Counted from the first letter of the stretch, positions 18,971 through 28,864 are shown. The stretch: DNA of 64,000 bases from Methylorubrum extorquens (GCF_024169925.1 NZ_JALJXF010000001.1:936001-1000000); one strand, 5' to 3'. Notes: generated by a model not told the origin, from the letters alone. Numbers and translations: made by a program.

Positions 18971-19003
18971 AAAAAACCCGCCCCGATCGTCTCGGGACGG
19001 GCA
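18971..19003 (-). terminator. Intrinsic terminator of rplS
   Basis: On the minus strand CCCGTCCCGAGACGATCGGG plus GCGGG form a hairpin followed by TTTTTT. The 240 bases between this and the transglycosylase stop show no gene. Confidence 0.88.
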
Positions 19004-19045
19004 CATCGGCAAAAGCGGCCCCGCAGGGCCACTCTCGGATAAGGA

Positions 19046-19453
19046 TTACTCCGCGGCGGTCGCGGCAGTGGCCTTCTGGGCCTTGGCGGTCTTCTCGGAG
19101 CGGTCCGAGCGCTCGACGATACGGGCCGACTTACCGCGACGGTCGCGCAGGTAGTAGAGCTTGGCGCGGCGGACCTTACCGCGGCGGACCACCTTGATCG
19201 AGTCGATCATCGGGGAGTGCACGGGGAAGACGCGCTCCACGCCCTCGCCGTAGGAGATCTTGCGGACGGTGAAGCTCTCGTTGAGCCCGCCGCCGTTCCG
19301 GGCGATGCAGACGCCCTCATAGGCCTGGACGCGGGTACGCTCGCCTTCCTTGACGCGGACGTTGACGATGACCGTGTCACCCGGCTCGAAATCCGGGATG
19401 GTCTTGGCGAGGCGGGCGACTTCTTCCCGCTCGAGCTGCTCGATGATGTTCAT
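19046..19453 (-). CDS. rplS: 50S ribosomal protein L19
   Basis: 135 residues. L19 sits at the subunit interface of the ribosome. The conserved core [43 protein letters not shown] and [20 protein letters not shown] is intact. The Ala/Lys-rich tail is an extension common in this group. Start at the ATG at 19453. Confidence 0.98.
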   Translation of the reverse strand: MNIIEQLEREEVARLAKTIPDFEPGDTVIVNVRVKEGERTRVQAYEGVCIARNGGGLNESFTVRKISYGEGVERVFPVHSPMIDSIKVVRRGKVRRAKLYYLRDRRGKSARIVERSDRSEKTAKAQKATAATAAE

Positions 19454-19659
19454 TGGAAACGCTCCGGCCGTTAGCGCCCGTCCGGTGAAGTCCGGGCGTC
19501 AGGATTTCGGCATCCTGTTGTGAGTTGGCCGGGGCTCTACAGGATGTGCGCGGCTTTGTCGATGGGGTTCGCGCCACGCTCCGACGGCCTGACCGCGCCG
19601 GAGAAGTCACGGCGTAATCACGGCTCTTGGCCGCCACCGCGCCGAGCCGTCAGGGGCCG

Positions 19660-21099
19660 TCAGTTCCGCAGGGAGCCGGTGGTCGTGACGGCAGCCTGCG
19701 GCTTCGCGGCGGCGGATGTCGCGTCCTTGGCCGCCGGCTTCGATTTGTGGGCCTCGGACTTGGACGCGTCGGACTTGGACGTCTCAGACTTCGGCGCTTC
19801 GGCGGCCTTCTCGTCCTTGCCGGGCTTCTTGCCCAGAACCTTGCTGAAGGCGCTCACGTCGCCGTCCGCATCGGCCACGGCGATCCGGTGCGGCTTGGTC
19901 GAGCCCGGCTTAGCCTCGCCCGCCTTGCCGTCACCCACCTTGGCTGGCTCCTGCACCGCGACCACCGTCGTCGACTTGGTCTGCTCCTTACGGGCGGCGG
20001 CAGCCTTGGTCGGGCCGGGCGCGTCGGCGGGGGCGGCGGCGATCAGGACGGGCTTACCCTTGGCATCGACCTCGAACTCGTTCGGTCCGAGCGCGAGGCT
20101 CTCCGGCCGGCTGACGTCACCGAGGTGATAGCGCCCGTATTCCTTGGCCGTGTAGGCGAGCTCCTTCTCCTTTTCCTTCTCGTTCTCGATGAGGGCCGCG
20201 AAGGTCGGCCCTTCCGGCTTCTGAGGACGGAAGACCGGGTTCTGGCCGCCGTCGTCGTAGACGACACGGGTCGCGGGCGTGCCCTTTGCGATCAGCTCGG
20301 CAACCTCGTGGCTGTCGCGGTCGCGCTTCTCGGCAACCAGCGGATCGACCCGCGGCGTGCAGTTGCCCGCCGCCACGTCGGCACCGCCGAACACGTATTT
20401 CGTGCCGCAGGCCGCGACACGCGGCTCCTCCTTGAGGGTCTCGAAATAGTCCGAGCCTTCCTTGAGGTTCTTCCAGAACGGCGTGTTGGGGTCGTTGCGG
20501 AACTTGGCGATGTTCGAAGCCGTCATCCGGAACGGGTAGGATTGGAACTGGAAGGCGCGCTGGCCGCCGTTGAAGGCCTCGCGGGCGATGGCGTAGATTT
20601 CCGACATCGAGGCGTCGGTCATCGCGAAGCAGCCCGAGGACGAGCAGGTGCCGTGCACCATGATGTAGTTGCCGGTGCCGCCCTTGGCTCGGTCGATGGC
20701 GTTCGGGTAGCCGACATCGAAGGAGAGATAGTAGCTGGAGTTCGGGTTCATCTGACCCGGCGTGATCGCGTAGAAGCCCTCCGGCGCCTGCCGGTCGCCC
20801 TGCTTCAGCTTGGGGCCGAGCTGGCCCGACCAGCGGCAGATCGGGAAGGTCTTCAGCAGGGCGTACTGGCCGTTGGCGCCGCGCTTCCACACCTCCATCT
20901 CCGCTTCCTTCTTGAAGGCGCGGATCAGGATCGGGTCGGATTGGCTCATGCCCTTGGTCTGCATGAGCGCGAGCGTCTGGGGGGGAACCGGGGTTAGGCT
21001 GCGGGTCGAAGCGCCACCGAGCATGGCGCTGTCCTGGCAGGCACCGAGGGTCATCGCCAGAGCAACGGCAGCAGCCGCCACAAACGGACGCACAGCCAT
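19660..21099 (-). CDS. L,D-transpeptidase (YafK type) with Lys/Ala-rich tail
   Basis: 479 residues. The N-terminus looks like a lipoprotein signal (VALAMTLGACQDSAML, with a lipobox-like LGAC). The catalytic YkuD domain has NYIMVHGTCSSSGCFAMTD, with the His and the nucleophile Cys in the HGxxxSxGC pattern. Such enzymes form or hydrolyse 3-3 crosslinks or attach proteins to peptidoglycan. The last 150 residues are a Lys/Ala/Ser-rich tail with repeated KSE-like units (SKSDASKSEAHKSKPAAK), probably disordered and wall-binding by charge. Confidence 0.85.
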   Translation of the reverse strand: MAVRPFVAAAAVALAMTLGACQDSAMLGGASTRSLTPVPPQTLALMQTKGMSQSDPILIRAFKKEAEMEVWKRGANGQYALLKTFPICRWSGQLGPKLKQGDRQAPEGFYAITPGQMNPNSSYYLSFDVGYPNAIDRAKGGTGNYIMVHGTCSSSGCFAMTDASMSEIYAIAREAFNGGQRAFQFQSYPFRMTASNIAKFRNDPNTPFWKNLKEGSDYFETLKEEPRVAACGTKYVFGGADVAAGNCTPRVDPLVAEKRDRDSHEVAELIAKGTPATRVVYDDGGQNPVFRPQKPEGPTFAALIENEKEKEKELAYTAKEYGRYHLGDVSRPESLALGPNEFEVDAKGKPVLIAAAPADAPGPTKAAAARKEQTKSTTVVAVQEPAKVGDGKAGEAKPGSTKPHRIAVADADGDVSAFSKVLGKKPGKDEKAAEAPKSETSKSDASKSEAHKSKPAAKDATSAAAKPQAAVTTTGSLRN

Positions 21100-21246
21100 G
21101 GGGAACCCGTCCTTACGTGTCCTCGCCCGCAGGGCAATTCCTGCCCTTTTGCGGACGTCACTCCCCGAACCCTATAGCCTCGCTAAGCTTACCCAGAACT
21201 TACCGCAAGGCAGCAATCCACATTGTGGACAGGCGTTGCAGATCCG

Positions 21247-21960
21247 TCACGGTTCCGCAGGAAATAGACTGCGCTCGCGCATGACAGCCTTCAAGAACGC
21301 GTCATCGGCGGGATCGGCGAAGCGGACACCGACCGATGGCGAACGAACCTCGATTCGGAGCCAGTCGAGATGCGGCTCCTGCGCGAGCACGCTCACCGCT
21401 TGGCTCTTCCCTTGGTGCAACTGAAGCATCAGAAGGTGATTGTCCGCAGCCCGCGCCGTCAGCGCGTCGTGGATCGCACGAACCGTCGCCGCTTCGGTGG
21501 GAAGAGCGGTCATCAGGTAGAAGCGGTTGCGGGCACCGGGCCGGTCCAGGGCCGCACGCAGCCGTCGTACGCCGGCTTGCAGGAAGCGGTAATCCTCGTC
21601 GCTGGCCGCCGGATCGTGGTGGTTGAACACGAACGGAATCGCGTGCCGATCCCGATAGAGGAGATGGCGGCAACGCGTCTCGTTCGGCGCCTGCCGCTCG
21701 TGCAGCGGTGTGCTTTGATAGTGGCGCTGCTCGAGCAGATCGGAAAAGTCGTCGGCGAGACAATCGCGGACCATTCCCGGTGAGGAGAAGATCCAGTCGA
21801 AAGGCGCCGACCACCTGCGCAGGCCGAGCCCTTTCAGGATCTGTGCGGTATGGCAGTGGCTGCCGAGCGAGATGTGGTTGACGGCACGCGGTTCGCGGAG
21901 GTCGCGCCGGCCGAGGCGGCGCAGGCCGTTCAGCAGGCCCGCGCCGAGCCCCCATTTCAC
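21247..21960 (-). CDS. DUF1796 putative papain-like cysteine peptidase
   Basis: 237 residues beginning with a GTG at 21960 that overlaps the accA stop (GTGA). The opening motif ISLGSHCHTAQILKGLGLRR and SAPFDWIFSS is the DUF1796 signature, with the conserved Cys of SHC as presumed nucleophile and a later HLLYRDRHAIPFVFNHHD. The biochemical role is unknown; such genes are often found near glycan or surface genes. Translational coupling to accA is likely from the overlap, though no functional link is known. Confidence 0.75.
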   Translation of the reverse strand: MKWGLGAGLLNGLRRLGRRDLREPRAVNHISLGSHCHTAQILKGLGLRRWSAPFDWIFSSPGMVRDCLADDFSDLLEQRHYQSTPLHERQAPNETRCRHLLYRDRHAIPFVFNHHDPAASDEDYRFLQAGVRRLRAALDRPGARNRFYLMTALPTEAATVRAIHDALTARAADNHLLMLQLHQGKSQAVSVLAQEPHLDWLRIEVRSPSVGVRFADPADDAFLKAVMRERSLFPAEP

Positions 21961-22919
21961 AGCTTGCGGCCGATCTCGAGAAACTTCTGTGCGCGCCGGT
22001 CGCGGATCTCATCCCGGCTCAGGCCTTCGAACTCCGCCAGCGCGCGGGCGATGGCGTCACCGGTCGCGTCGAGGGCCGCCTGGCGGTCGCGGTGGGCGCC
22101 GCCGGTGGCTTCGGGCACGATCGAATCGATGATGCCGAGGCGCAGCAGATCCTGCGCGGTGATCTTCATGGCAGTGGCGGCGTCGTGCGCCCGGCCCTGG
22201 TCGCGCCACAGGATCGAGGCGGCGCCCTCCGGCGAGATCACGCTGTAGATGGCGTGTTCCAGCATCATCACCGTGTTGGCGGTGGCGATGGCAATGGCTC
22301 CGCCCGAGCCGCCCTCGCCGATGACGACGGCGACGTTCGGCACGCCGAGCGCGAGGCAGGCTTCCGTGGAGCGGGCGATGGCCTCGGCCTGACCGCGCTC
22401 CTCCGCCTCGATGCCGGGGAAGGCGCCCGCGGTGTCGACGAAGGCGAGCACGGGCAGGCCGAAACGGTCGGCGGTCTCCATCAGGCGCACGGCCTTGCGG
22501 TAGCCCTCCGGCCGGGCCATCCCGAAATTGTGCCGCAGGCGCGCCTCGGTGGTGGCACCCTTCTCCTGGCCGAGGACACAGACCGGGCGGCCGCGGAAGC
22601 GCCCGAAGCCGCCGAGGATCGCCTCGTCCTCGCCGAAGGTGCGGTCACCGGCCAGCGGCGTGAACTCCTCGATCAGCCCGGCGCAGTAATCGACGAAATG
22701 CGGCCGCTGCGGATGGCGGGCGACCTGCGTCTTCTGCCAGGGTGTGAGGGCGGCGTAGATCTCAGCGAGCGCCTGGGCGGCCTTGCCCTCGAGGCGCCCG
22801 ACCTCCTCGCTGATCGAGACGGCGCCGTCGCGCTGGCCCAGGGCCCTGAGTTCCTCGAGCTTCGCCTCGAGTTCCGCCACGGGCTTCTCGAAGTCGAGAT
22901 AGGAGCGCATCACCGCCAT
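21957..22919 (-). CDS. accA: Acetyl-CoA carboxylase carboxyltransferase subunit alpha
   Basis: 320 residues from the ATG at 22919 (MAVMRSYLDFEKPVAELEAK). Subunit alpha, with AccD, transfers the carboxyl group from biotin to acetyl-CoA, giving malonyl-CoA for fatty acid synthesis. Diagnostic blocks are FGRFRGRPVCVLGQEKG, FVDTAGAFPGIEAEERGQAE and IGEGGSGGAIAIA. The end (EIRDRRAQKFLEIGRKL) matches the family. The genes for other subunits are not in the window. Confidence 0.97.
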   Translation of the reverse strand: MAVMRSYLDFEKPVAELEAKLEELRALGQRDGAVSISEEVGRLEGKAAQALAEIYAALTPWQKTQVARHPQRPHFVDYCAGLIEEFTPLAGDRTFGEDEAILGGFGRFRGRPVCVLGQEKGATTEARLRHNFGMARPEGYRKAVRLMETADRFGLPVLAFVDTAGAFPGIEAEERGQAEAIARSTEACLALGVPNVAVVIGEGGSGGAIAIATANTVMMLEHAIYSVISPEGAASILWRDQGRAHDAATAMKITAQDLLRLGIIDSIVPEATGGAHRDRQAALDATGDAIARALAEFEGLSRDEIRDRRAQKFLEIGRKL

Positions 22920-23123
22920 CGATCGTCGGTCCAACTTCTTGCTCGGCAGCCGTGCACCCGCCCGGCGCCCTGCGACCGGCGCGAGGTGTTCGGGGAAGCA
23001 GGCATAGGTGTCAACCGCCGCTTAGCGTCAGCGCGTGCGGCGCAGCAAGATCGACTTCGCCGAACCATTGGGGCAAGTCGTGGGGCGAAAGGGTCCGCGT
23101 GGCCCGTGAACCGGAGGGAATTC

Positions 23124-23909
23124 ATGAGCCTGCAAGGGAAATCCGCCGTCGTCACCGGCTCGACCAGCGGCATCGGCCTCGCCATCGCCAAGAGCTTCGC
23201 CAAGGCTGGCGCGAACGTGGTCCTCAACGGATTCGGCAACGCCGAAGACATCGAGCGGACCCGCAGCGGCATCGAGAGCGAGTTCGGGGTCAAGGCGGCC
23301 TACTCGCCTGCCGACCTCACGAAGCCCGACGAGATCGGCGGGTTGATCGCACTCTCGGTCGAGACGTTCGGTAGCATCGACATCCTCGTGAACAATGCGG
23401 GCATCCAGTACGTCTCGCCGATCGAGGACTTCCCGGTCGAGAAGTGGGACCAGATCATCGCGCTCAACCTCTCCTCGGCCTTCCACACCCTGCGTGCAGC
23501 CGTGCCGCACATGAAGGCGAAGGGCTGGGGCCGGGTCATCAACACCGCCTCGGCGCACTCGATGGTCGCCTCGCCCTACAAGTCGGCCTACGTCGCGGCC
23601 AAGCACGGCGTCGTCGGCCTCACCAAGACGGCTGCGCTCGAACTCGCCACCCACGGCATCACCGTGAACTGCATCTCGCCGGGCTATGTCTGGACGCCGC
23701 TGGTGGAGAGCCAGATCCCGGACACGATGAAAGCGCGTGGCCTCACCAAGGAGCAGGTGATCGAGGACGTGCTGCTCAAGGCGCAGCCGACGAAGGAATT
23801 CGTGACGATCGATCAGGTCGCCGCGCTCGCCCTGTTCCTGTGCACGGACAGCGCCAGCCAGATCACCGGCGCGAACATTGCCATGGATGGCGGCTGGACC
23901 GCGCAGTAG
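23124..23909 (+). CDS. bdhA: 3-hydroxybutyrate dehydrogenase
   Basis: 261 residues of a short-chain dehydrogenase that interconverts 3-hydroxybutyrate and acetoacetate with NAD, in polyhydroxybutyrate turnover. Rossmann motif TGSTSGIGLAIA, NNAGIQ, catalytic Ser-Tyr-Lys (SAHSMVASPYKSAYVAAKHG), and the family-typical ISPGYVWTPLVESQIPD. The start at 23124 has a GGAGGG ribosome binding site. Divergent from accA. Confidence 0.93.
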   Translation: MSLQGKSAVVTGSTSGIGLAIAKSFAKAGANVVLNGFGNAEDIERTRSGIESEFGVKAAYSPADLTKPDEIGGLIALSVETFGSIDILVNNAGIQYVSPIEDFPVEKWDQIIALNLSSAFHTLRAAVPHMKAKGWGRVINTASAHSMVASPYKSAYVAAKHGVVGLTKTAALELATHGITVNCISPGYVWTPLVESQIPDTMKARGLTKEQVIEDVLLKAQPTKEFVTIDQVAALALFLCTDSASQITGANIAMDGGWTAQ

Positions 23910-23963
23910 CGCCGACGAAGAGCGGAGCGCGGCGAGGGGAATGCCGCGCTCCGAGATCTTTGT

Positions 23964-24320
23964 TCAGCGGCGAGAATGCAGCAGCAGCGCGAGGCCGTAG
24001 CCGACGGCACCGGCAATCAAGAGTGCGAGGAACGGGTTCTCCCCGACCTGCGTCTCGACCCGCTCGCGCCCGTCGCGCAGATACGTACCGCCGTTACGGC
24101 TGACGCGGTCGTAGGCGTCCTCCGCATAGCCGCCGACGTCGTCGGCGATGTCGCGCACGGTGTCCTTGGCCTGCCCGTAGATGCGCTGCGCGCGGCCCTC
24201 GGCCTCCCGGTAACGGCCTTCCAGCGAATCCCGGTCGGAGCCGAGCGCATCGCCCACCACGCCCTGCGCCCGGCCGCCGAGATCCTTCGCGGTGCCGACG
24301 ATGCGATCCGTATCAACCAT
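23964..24320 (-). CDS. CsbD/DUF883-like small membrane-anchored protein
   Basis: 118 residues. The first part resembles a CsbD stress protein (DRIVGTAKDLGGRAQGVVGDALG). An amphipathic helical repeat (EAEGRAQRIYGQAKDTVRDIADDVGG) follows, and the protein ends in a DUF883-like membrane helix (NPFLALLIAGAVGYGLALLLHSRR). ElaB/YgaM-type proteins with this layout bind ribosomes or the membrane under stress. The role here is inferred from architecture. Confidence 0.7.
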   Translation of the reverse strand: MVDTDRIVGTAKDLGGRAQGVVGDALGSDRDSLEGRYREAEGRAQRIYGQAKDTVRDIADDVGGYAEDAYDRVSRNGGTYLRDGRERVETQVGENPFLALLIAGAVGYGLALLLHSRR

Positions 24321-24456
24321 GGCGGAACTCCTGTTCTTGTCAGGCCCGCCACCTCGAGAGTTTCGGGCGGGCGTCGGACAGGAGAACGTGCGAGGATGGA
24401 ATCGGTCCCGCGCCGCAGCGAAAAAGCGGCGTCCGCCGCTCCGCCGAGGACGCGAC

Positions 24457-25866
24457 TCAGCCCGCCTCGGCCAGCACCACCGCCCGCGGGGGCGGCAGGT
24501 TGGAGCGCAGCTCGCGGCTGACCGCCGAGGAGGTCGCGACGGTGCCGAGATTGACGTAGGTCTCGTGGTTCTTCTCGATCGCTGAGAGATCGTAGAGGTA
24601 GTTCACCATCAGCCCATAGGACTGCTTCAGGCCCTTCCTCGAGGTGTCGCCGAGAAAGTTCATCCGCTCCAGCCGCGCGCCATTGCCGAGATGGAAGCGG
24701 GCCACCGGGTCGAGCGGGCGGCCCCGCTCGTTCTTGGCGCGCAGGAAATAGGCGGCCGCTGCAGGCAGCATGGCACGCCGAACCGCCTCGCACTTCGTCT
24801 TGTCGGCCCGCCAATCCTCGGTATCGAGCAGGCGCAGCGCCTCCACATCCTCCCTCGTCAGGGCCTGCGGCGCGTCGGCACCACGCTCGCGATCGAGCCA
24901 AGTGCGGAAGCCGGGCACCGGCGAGAGGGTGACGAAGGTCTTCAGAGAGGGAATCTCGCGGGCGAGGTCCTCGACCACCTGCTTGATGAGGAAGTTGCCG
25001 AAGGTGACACCGGCCAAGCCCTTCTGGCAGTTCGAGATCGAGTAGAAGATCGCGGTCGTGGCGCTGCGCGCCGGCACCGGCTCGCGCCCATCCGCAAGGA
25101 TCGGCTGGATCGCCGGAGCGATGGCGTTGGTGAGCGCCACCTCGACGAAGATCAGCGGCTCGTCGAGCAGGGCCGGATGGAAGAAGGCGAAGCAGCGCCG
25201 GTCCGTCGGCTGGATGCGGCGGCGTAACTCGTCCCAATCGGCGATCTCGTGGACCGCCTCGTAACGGATGATCTTCTCGAGGATGTCGGCCGGCGTCGAC
25301 CAGTCGATGTGGCGCAGCACGAGGAAGCCCCGATTGAACCACGAGGCGAACAGGTGCTCGAAATCGCTGTCGAGGCTCGCCGCCGCGTCGATTGTCTCCG
25401 GGGCGGCCTCGCGGTCTTTCAGGCGCTTGCGCAGCGCGAACAGATCCTCGCGCATCCGCACCAGCGCCAGGGTACCGCCGCGGGCGAGATTGAGCCGTCG
25501 GATCAGTTCCTGCGATCGCGGCTCGGCCGCCACATGCAGCAGGCCGAGACGGGCCCGCGTCGGATCGGTGCGGTAAGCAGCGATGGCGGCATCGACCGCG
25601 TCGTGGTCGGCACCGAATTCGGTGGCGATGAGTTCGAGGAAGGCGAGCCGGTCCTCAAGCGGGAAGGCGGCGTAGCGATCGAGGATCAAGCGGGCGAGCG
25701 CGACGCCCGAGGCTTCGCCGCGCCGGGAAATCAGGTCTTCGCAGAACCGGGCGAGGTCGGCCGCGCTCGCCGTCCGTGCCAGATCGGAGCGGGCCAAGCC
25801 GATGAGGTCGCGGCCCCGGTCACTGATGGTCTGGATGAGATCGCCGAGGAACGAGATCGCCGCCAT
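24457..25866 (-). CDS. Malonyl-CoA decarboxylase
   Basis: 469 residues. The enzyme converts malonyl-CoA to acetyl-CoA and CO2. The all-helical N-terminal domain (residues 1 to about 150) and catalytic C-terminal domain are both present, with the family motifs FFHPALLDEPLIFVEVALTN, SNCQKGLAGVTFGNFLIKQV, FHLGNGARLERMNF and QSYGLMVNYLYDLSAIEKNH. In soil alphaproteobacteria it supports malonate use. Here it stands alone without matABC-like neighbours. Confidence 0.92.
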   Translation of the reverse strand: MAAISFLGDLIQTISDRGRDLIGLARSDLARTASAADLARFCEDLISRRGEASGVALARLILDRYAAFPLEDRLAFLELIATEFGADHDAVDAAIAAYRTDPTRARLGLLHVAAEPRSQELIRRLNLARGGTLALVRMREDLFALRKRLKDREAAPETIDAAASLDSDFEHLFASWFNRGFLVLRHIDWSTPADILEKIIRYEAVHEIADWDELRRRIQPTDRRCFAFFHPALLDEPLIFVEVALTNAIAPAIQPILADGREPVPARSATTAIFYSISNCQKGLAGVTFGNFLIKQVVEDLAREIPSLKTFVTLSPVPGFRTWLDRERGADAPQALTREDVEALRLLDTEDWRADKTKCEAVRRAMLPAAAAYFLRAKNERGRPLDPVARFHLGNGARLERMNFLGDTSRKGLKQSYGLMVNYLYDLSAIEKNHETYVNLGTVATSSAVSRELRSNLPPPRAVVLAEAG

Positions 25867-26067
25867 GACCGAACAAGCCCTTGGATCCGCCGAGCCGACG
25901 CAGACGAGGCTCGGCCGTTACGGGAACCTAAAGCCTACGCCGCCTCGGCGCCAGATATGGGAAGCAGGCAGCAGGCCTGCCGGGCGCCTCCGGCAATACC
26001 ATTCCGCTGAGAAAATTGCGCTGCGCCGGCATGCTCGGATCGGCCAAGGCCGATCCGCCGGGGGCCG

Positions 26068-26271
26068 TCAGAACTCGGCCTCGGCATGCGGCGCGAGATC
26101 CACAGTGTCGGCGCGCTCGCGCCAATCGTTCACACCGCGTGAGCGGGCAAAGCGGATCTCCGCGGCCTTCAGGGCGCGCTCCGGATCGCGGGCGCGGGAA
26201 ATTTCGACGAAACCGACCGTGAAGGGCACTCCGAGGATCTGCTTCGCGAAGTGGACGCGGTAATTCGGCAT
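26068..26271 (-). CDS. Small hypothetical protein
   Basis: 67 residues (MPNYRVHFAKQILGVPFTVG). Predicted as a small alpha-beta protein with a beta hairpin followed by an amphipathic helix (DPERALKAAEIRFARSRG). Such short proteins occur widely in Methylobacterium but no function is known to me. Codon use is like its neighbours. Confidence 0.6.
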   Translation of the reverse strand: MPNYRVHFAKQILGVPFTVGFVEISRARDPERALKAAEIRFARSRGVNDWRERADTVDLAPHAEAEF

Positions 26272-26677
26272 ACACGACTCCTCATCTTGAAGCGGCGGCC
26301 GGCCACCGGGGGAAAATGTGCGCCATCACGCGCCCATCTGCAAATGGTTGCAGGGCCAAGCTGCTGCAAAGGCTGTGCGTTTTTCTTACAATTGATCATA
26401 TAGGCAGTCTTTTGAGGGTTGCTACCGTCGCGCGTCAGGCTGTCCCTCGCGGCACATCCGCCTCGCATTCGCCCTTTGCGCCGATGCGGTCTTCGACAGG
26501 GCATCTCGTAGGGCAGTCCGAGCGAAGCCGGACATTCTGCCGCGCGACGGCTGCGGCTCGCCGTGTCGCCAGGGCTGGCGGTCCGGCTGCGGCCTGCCGT
26601 ATGGGGCGGTCCATGTCGTTTTTCCCGCCGCTAGCTGCCTATCCATCCCAGCCCTCCGAGATCCGGACGGCACACCG
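26272..26677. other. Intergenic region with divergent promoters
   Basis: About 400 bases between the starts of the small protein and the MFS gene. A relatively AT-rich island lies near 26380 to 26420 (TTCTTACAATTGATCATATA), a likely promoter area. No convincing gene was seen; the open frames present are composition shadows. Confidence 0.45.
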
Positions 26678-27862
26678 ATGAGCGGTGATGCGGGCGGCGA
26701 CCGCGCCCTGTCCCCCACGACGCGCATCGGGCTGACCCTGATCGCGGGTGGGGCCGTCGCCAACATCTACTATAATCAGCCTCTGCTCGCGGTTCTCGTC
26801 GCCGAGTTCGGCGAGCGCGCGGCACTCCTCGTGCCGACGGCCAGCCTCGTCGGCTACGGTCTGGGCATCCTGTTCCTGGTGCCCCTGGGCGATGCCCTGC
26901 CGCGGCGCGACCTCATCGTGTGGCAGTTGCTGGGGCTGGCCGTCGCCCTGGTCGCCGCAGCACTCAGCCCGAACCTCGCGGTGCTCACAGGGGCCAGCCT
27001 CGTCATCGGGGTGCTCGCCTGCGCCGCGCAGCAGGCGGTGCCCTTCGCCGCCGAGCTCGCGCCCGATGCGAGCCGGGGGCGGATCGTCGGCGGGGTAATG
27101 ACCGGCCTGCTCTCCGGCATCCTGCTCGCCCGCACCGCGAGCGGCTTCGTCGGCGCGCAATTCGGGTGGCGCGCGGTGTTCTTCGCAGCCGCCGGCCTCG
27201 CCGTCGCCATGGCGGGAATCGCGTGGCGCACGCTGCCACGCAGCGCACCGAAGCAGCGCCTGCGTTATCGCGCGCTGATGATCTCGCTGCTGCATCTCGT
27301 GCGCAGCCAGCCGATCCTCCGCAATGCCAGCCTGTCCCAGGCCCTGCTGTTTGCCAGCTTCAACGCGTTCTGGGCGACGCTCGCCCTCCTCGTGGAGGCG
27401 CCGCCCTTCGACCTCACCGCGGCGGGCGCGGGCTTGTTCGGCGTCATCGGCGTCGCAGGCGCGCTGATCGCCCCCTATTCCGGCCGCTACAGCGACCGGC
27501 GCGGCGCCCGGCCGGTGGTGATCGTCGGCAGCGTTCTGGTCGCGGCGGCCTTCGTGGTGCTGGCGCTGGCCGGTGAGGTATCGCTCCTCGCCATCGCGGC
27601 CGGCGTGCTGCTCCTCGACATCGGCATCAACGGCGCCTTGATCGCAAACCAGACCCGCGCCTACGCCCTCGCGCCGGGCGCCCGCGGACGCATCAACACC
27701 GTGCTGTTCACCGCGGTCTTTATCGGCGGAGCGGCCGGCGCCTTCCTCGGCTCGCGTGCCTTCCTCCTCGCGGACTGGCCCGGCGTCTGCGCCGTCGGCG
27801 GCGCCTTCGCGCTCGCCGCGCTCGTCGTGTCCTGGCTCGGCGGCAGATCCCAGCCTACCTGA
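26678..27862 (+). CDS. MFS transporter
   Basis: 394 residues, about 12 hydrophobic helices. The helix 1 motif ANIYYNQPLLAVL and the helix 2-3 loop LVPLGDALPRRDL mark the DHA1/YnfM-type MFS group that includes sugar-efflux and drug-efflux carriers. The second half begins around residue 205 (LRNASLSQALLFASFNAF). Substrate unknown. It converges on cobC: the two coding regions overlap by eight bases. Confidence 0.88.
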   Translation: MSGDAGGDRALSPTTRIGLTLIAGGAVANIYYNQPLLAVLVAEFGERAALLVPTASLVGYGLGILFLVPLGDALPRRDLIVWQLLGLAVALVAAALSPNLAVLTGASLVIGVLACAAQQAVPFAAELAPDASRGRIVGGVMTGLLSGILLARTASGFVGAQFGWRAVFFAAAGLAVAMAGIAWRTLPRSAPKQRLRYRALMISLLHLVRSQPILRNASLSQALLFASFNAFWATLALLVEAPPFDLTAAGAGLFGVIGVAGALIAPYSGRYSDRRGARPVVIVGSVLVAAAFVVLALAGEVSLLAIAAGVLLLDIGINGALIANQTRAYALAPGARGRINTVLFTAVFIGGAAGAFLGSRAFLLADWPGVCAVGGAFALAALVVSWLGGRSQPT

Positions 27863-28838
27863 GCACCCGCGAGAGGCGGCACCATGCCGCCTTGTCCGGG
27901 GGCAGGCCGAAGCGCAGCCGCTCCGGCGCCTCGGGGAAGCGCCGCACGTAGATCCCGGCCTCACCGAGTTTCCGGGACAGGCCGGGCCCGTCCGGGAAAT
28001 CCGCCGTGCGGAACAGGGCCGTCCCGCCGACGATCCGTCCGCCGGCCCGTTCGATCATCCGGTCGAGGCGGCCCGCGTCCTTCGCCCGATCGGCGGTGGC
28101 CACGCGGCGCCACGCGGCATCCGGCAGCGCCGCGCAGCCCGCGGCAATGGCGGGGCCCGAGACCGCCCAGGGACCGAGGGCGGATTCGATGCGCCGCGCC
28201 AGCGCCGGCTCGGCGAGAGCGAAGCCGAGCCGAAGGCCCGCGAGCCCGTAGGTCTTGCCGAACGAACGCAGGACCACGAGGCCGGGCCCCGGCCGCGCGG
28301 CCTCCACGGGCTCCAGGTCGGCGAAGGCCTGATCGAGCACGACGAGGCCTCCCCCGGCGACGCGCGCCAACGCCTCGGCCGAGAACACGCGCCCGTCGGG
28401 ATTGTTGGGGCTGACCGCCACCACGACATCGGCGCCCTCGGCCTCGCGCGGATCGCCCACGCTGCGCACCGTATGGCCGGAGCGGGTCCAGGCGGCGGCG
28501 TGCTCGGCATAGGTCGGGCCGACCACCGCGACGCAAGACGGCGGCAGGAGCCGCGGCAGGGTCTCGATCAGGATCTGCGTGCCGGGCGCGGCAACGACAT
28601 GGTCCGGCCCCGGCGCGCCGTAGGCCGCCGACGCCGCGGATTTGAGCCGGGCCAGGTCGGCGGGGGAGGGCAGGCGGTGAAGGGCACTGGCTTCAAACGG
28701 CGGCAGCGGATAGGGCACCGGGTTGATACCGGTCGAAAGGTCGATCCACGGCTCGGGCGCGCCCGGAAACAGCCGGCGGGCCGCGTCGAGATCGCCGCCA
28801 TGCGCAATACCGTCCGTCAGCACCCCGCGCCCTTCCAT
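27855..28838 (-). CDS. cobC: L-threonine-phosphate decarboxylase / PLP aminotransferase of cobalamin synthesis
   Basis: 327 residues from the ATG at 28838 (MEGRGVLTDGIAHGGDL). A pyridoxal-phosphate fold-type I protein with the family start DLSTGINPVPYPLPP, SPNNPDGRVFS and the Schiff-base lysine in VLRSFGKTYGLAGLRLGF. It makes (R)-1-aminopropan-2-ol phosphate for the B12 nucleotide loop. Named cobC in alphaproteobacteria and cobD in Salmonella. Its start faces that of cbiB only 26 bases away. Confidence 0.9.
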   Translation of the reverse strand: MEGRGVLTDGIAHGGDLDAARRLFPGAPEPWIDLSTGINPVPYPLPPFEASALHRLPSPADLARLKSAASAAYGAPGPDHVVAAPGTQILIETLPRLLPPSCVAVVGPTYAEHAAAWTRSGHTVRSVGDPREAEGADVVVAVSPNNPDGRVFSAEALARVAGGGLVVLDQAFADLEPVEAARPGPGLVVLRSFGKTYGLAGLRLGFALAEPALARRIESALGPWAVSGPAIAAGCAALPDAAWRRVATADRAKDAGRLDRMIERAGGRIVGGTALFRTADFPDGPGLSRKLGEAGIYVRRFPEAPERLRFGLPPDKAAWCRLSRVLR

Positions 28839-28864
28839 CCCGCCCCGCACCGACCCTGCCAACG

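Noticed and set aside
28839..28864. Cobalamin riboswitch controlling the cob genes
   Set aside because: The gap between cobC and cbiB is only 26 bases, and no B12-box-like element was seen upstream of cobK or the nearby MFS gene.
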